In this document: positions 62,684 through 64,000 of the stretch, one piece after another
How positions within the stretch are numbered: the first letter of the stretch is position 1
Layout of the letters: every line of letters starts with the position of its first letter
NCBI GenBank assembly: GCA_014549065.1
Contig: JACDOX010000085.1
Location: 434,001 to 498,000, forward strand
Origin: Cardinalis cardinalis
Taxonomy: Eukaryota; Chordata; Aves; Passeriformes; Cardinalidae
DNA length: 64,000 bases
Reading direction: 5' to 3'
Position numbers and translations under genes: made by a program
The notes under the pieces: generated by a model
Seen by the model: the letters and a program-made list of their open reading frames with translations, nothing else
The model's database searches: none
What the model was told of the DNA's origin: nothing

Positions 62684-64000
62684 AGTAAGTATTCTGTTTA
62701 ACAGTACCTTCTAGTACCCGTTGAAATTTTGATTTTTCTCTTGGAAACACTATGAAACTACACAGCAACTGCTGGCTTCTGCCACAGTAACAGGGGTTTG
62801 GGGCTTTGTATTGCAGGCTAATGGAAAGCACTGTGTGTGAGGGAGACAAATTGGACAGAACAGTTCAGTGGGCTGGAAATGGAGAAATAATTCTTTCTTA
62901 ACAGGAACAAGTTCTTGCAATGCCAACTGACAGACTGTAAGTTCAGGATCAGGAGATACAAATGTCCTGACTGAGGCCACCTGGTAATAAAAGCAAAAAG
63001 GGATTTTCATCCTTTCTCAATCTCTGCAGTTAGAAGTTCTAAACTTAATCTGGGTTCCAAGTCTGGATATTCTTATGGCACTGAGCTCCTCCAAAATGTT
63101 NTTGTCAAATGAGTGCCTTGTGTATAGAAACTGAATTCACTGGCTACCTTCTAAGAAGCTGTTGTGATCAAATCTCTATTCTAAAAAAATCTTCTAGGAT
63201 GAGAAAAAGGCTGCTCTCTTTATGTCCATCTCTTTTTGTTGTCAAAGAAGCGTTGCTAAAATGCCAAGGATTGTGTTACCATGATAGTCAGAGCCAATAA
63301 CACTCTCCCCATCCTTTAAATGCATGAAGCTGANCTGTTCTGAGAAATCAGGAATCTTGGTCTAAGATTCAGAATCTCCAAAGTGACTGACTCAGGGAAA
63401 TTTGTATTGTTTTATTGTGCGCTGCGTGGCACAAACCCACTGCAGGGAATTTATTACAAACTCCTAGGTACTGCAGTAAGTTCCAAAAGTGACAAACTGA
63501 ACCATGTTCTTATAAAGGCATTTGTGTGACCCTGAAAAACTAGTGAAGCCTCCTCTGTGAGCACTATGAATTAATAATTACAGAGGCAGCCAGAATGCCT
63601 CCTGCAGTAGCAAAATTCAGCCTTTACTGTGTTACTACCAAATGGGCTTGACAAGTTTGTAAACTTGGTTATTCTTTCCATAGGTACCTAAATGGGGACT
63701 TGTCTTCCCTACATGTATCTTTATGTGTTAGAATATTGTGCCCTAAGTGACTTTATTTCTGAATTGCTGTCCAGGGCCTGTGTGGAACAAAACACTTGTC
63801 AGTGTTTAAAGGTCCTGAACTGCACCTGATGAAACCTATCTTGGAGAAATGCTATTTGGTTTGGTGTAAGTGCTTCCCCTCCTGCAGTAGCTGAAAATTG
63901 CATTTGGAGCACAGAATTTTGGGAACTGGGAGCTAATTTTTACTGCCTAGAAGCTAAAATGTGCTATTTGAATGCCACACNCTGGGAGTATCAGGATACA
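62684..64000. other. Gene-free right flank
   Basis: No coding exon is recognised on either strand. In mammals DEXI lies beyond CIITA, but no frame here resembles the DEXI protein, so it presumably lies beyond the window. Open frames at about 62750-63010 and 63109-63300 have no recognisable features. Confidence 0.6.

Overview
The window is nuclear DNA from a bird. The evidence is spliced vertebrate genes with short GT-AG introns, CpG-island promoters, a clear chicken-repeat-1 (CR1) LINE tail at about 24925-25308, few other recognisable transposons, and the gene order NUBP1, TVP23A, CIITA that is conserved at mammalian 16p13. The order within birds cannot be fixed from the sequence. Isolated N bases occur every few hundred bases and look like masked ambiguity calls. 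One real gap (135 N) lies at 24399-24533.

Layout. Positions 1-7650 hold no gene I can support. NUBP1 (plus strand, 8174-13615, 11 coding exons, 321 aa) starts in a CpG island carrying two minisatellites of about 20 bp. TVP23A (minus strand, 24186 to 15148, 6 coding exons, 196 aa) is convergent with NUBP1 and begins in a second CpG island, which contains the gap and a 42-bp minisatellite. A 12-bp minisatellite sits in one of its introns. From 24187 to 40548 there is a long stretch holding the CR1 copy and, presumably, unidentified upstream promoters or noncoding first exons of CIITA. CIITA (plus strand, 40564-59722, 19 coding exons, 1118 aa) has its acidic N-terminus, NACHT exon and leucine-rich-repeat exons all intact. 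From 59723 to the end there is probable 3' UTR, then intergenic DNA; DEXI, the next gene in human, is not seen.

Function. NUBP1 is a P-loop scaffold ATPase for cytosolic iron-sulfur cluster assembly. TVP23A is a small Golgi multi-pass membrane protein. CIITA is the master coactivator of MHC class II genes. Nothing in the sequence suggests they act in one pathway; they are conserved neighbours. All three reading frames close exactly across every splice junction I traced, so all look functional.

I found no unknown multi-gene system. The most unusual structure is an ungapped inverted repeat with 73-nt arms (61/73 matches) and a 19-nt loop inside a CIITA intron (45386-45550). Other points worth checking are the phase organisation of the CIITA exons, the codon-position bias of the N calls in the CIITA NACHT exon, and the GC-rich minisatellites at both CpG-island promoters.
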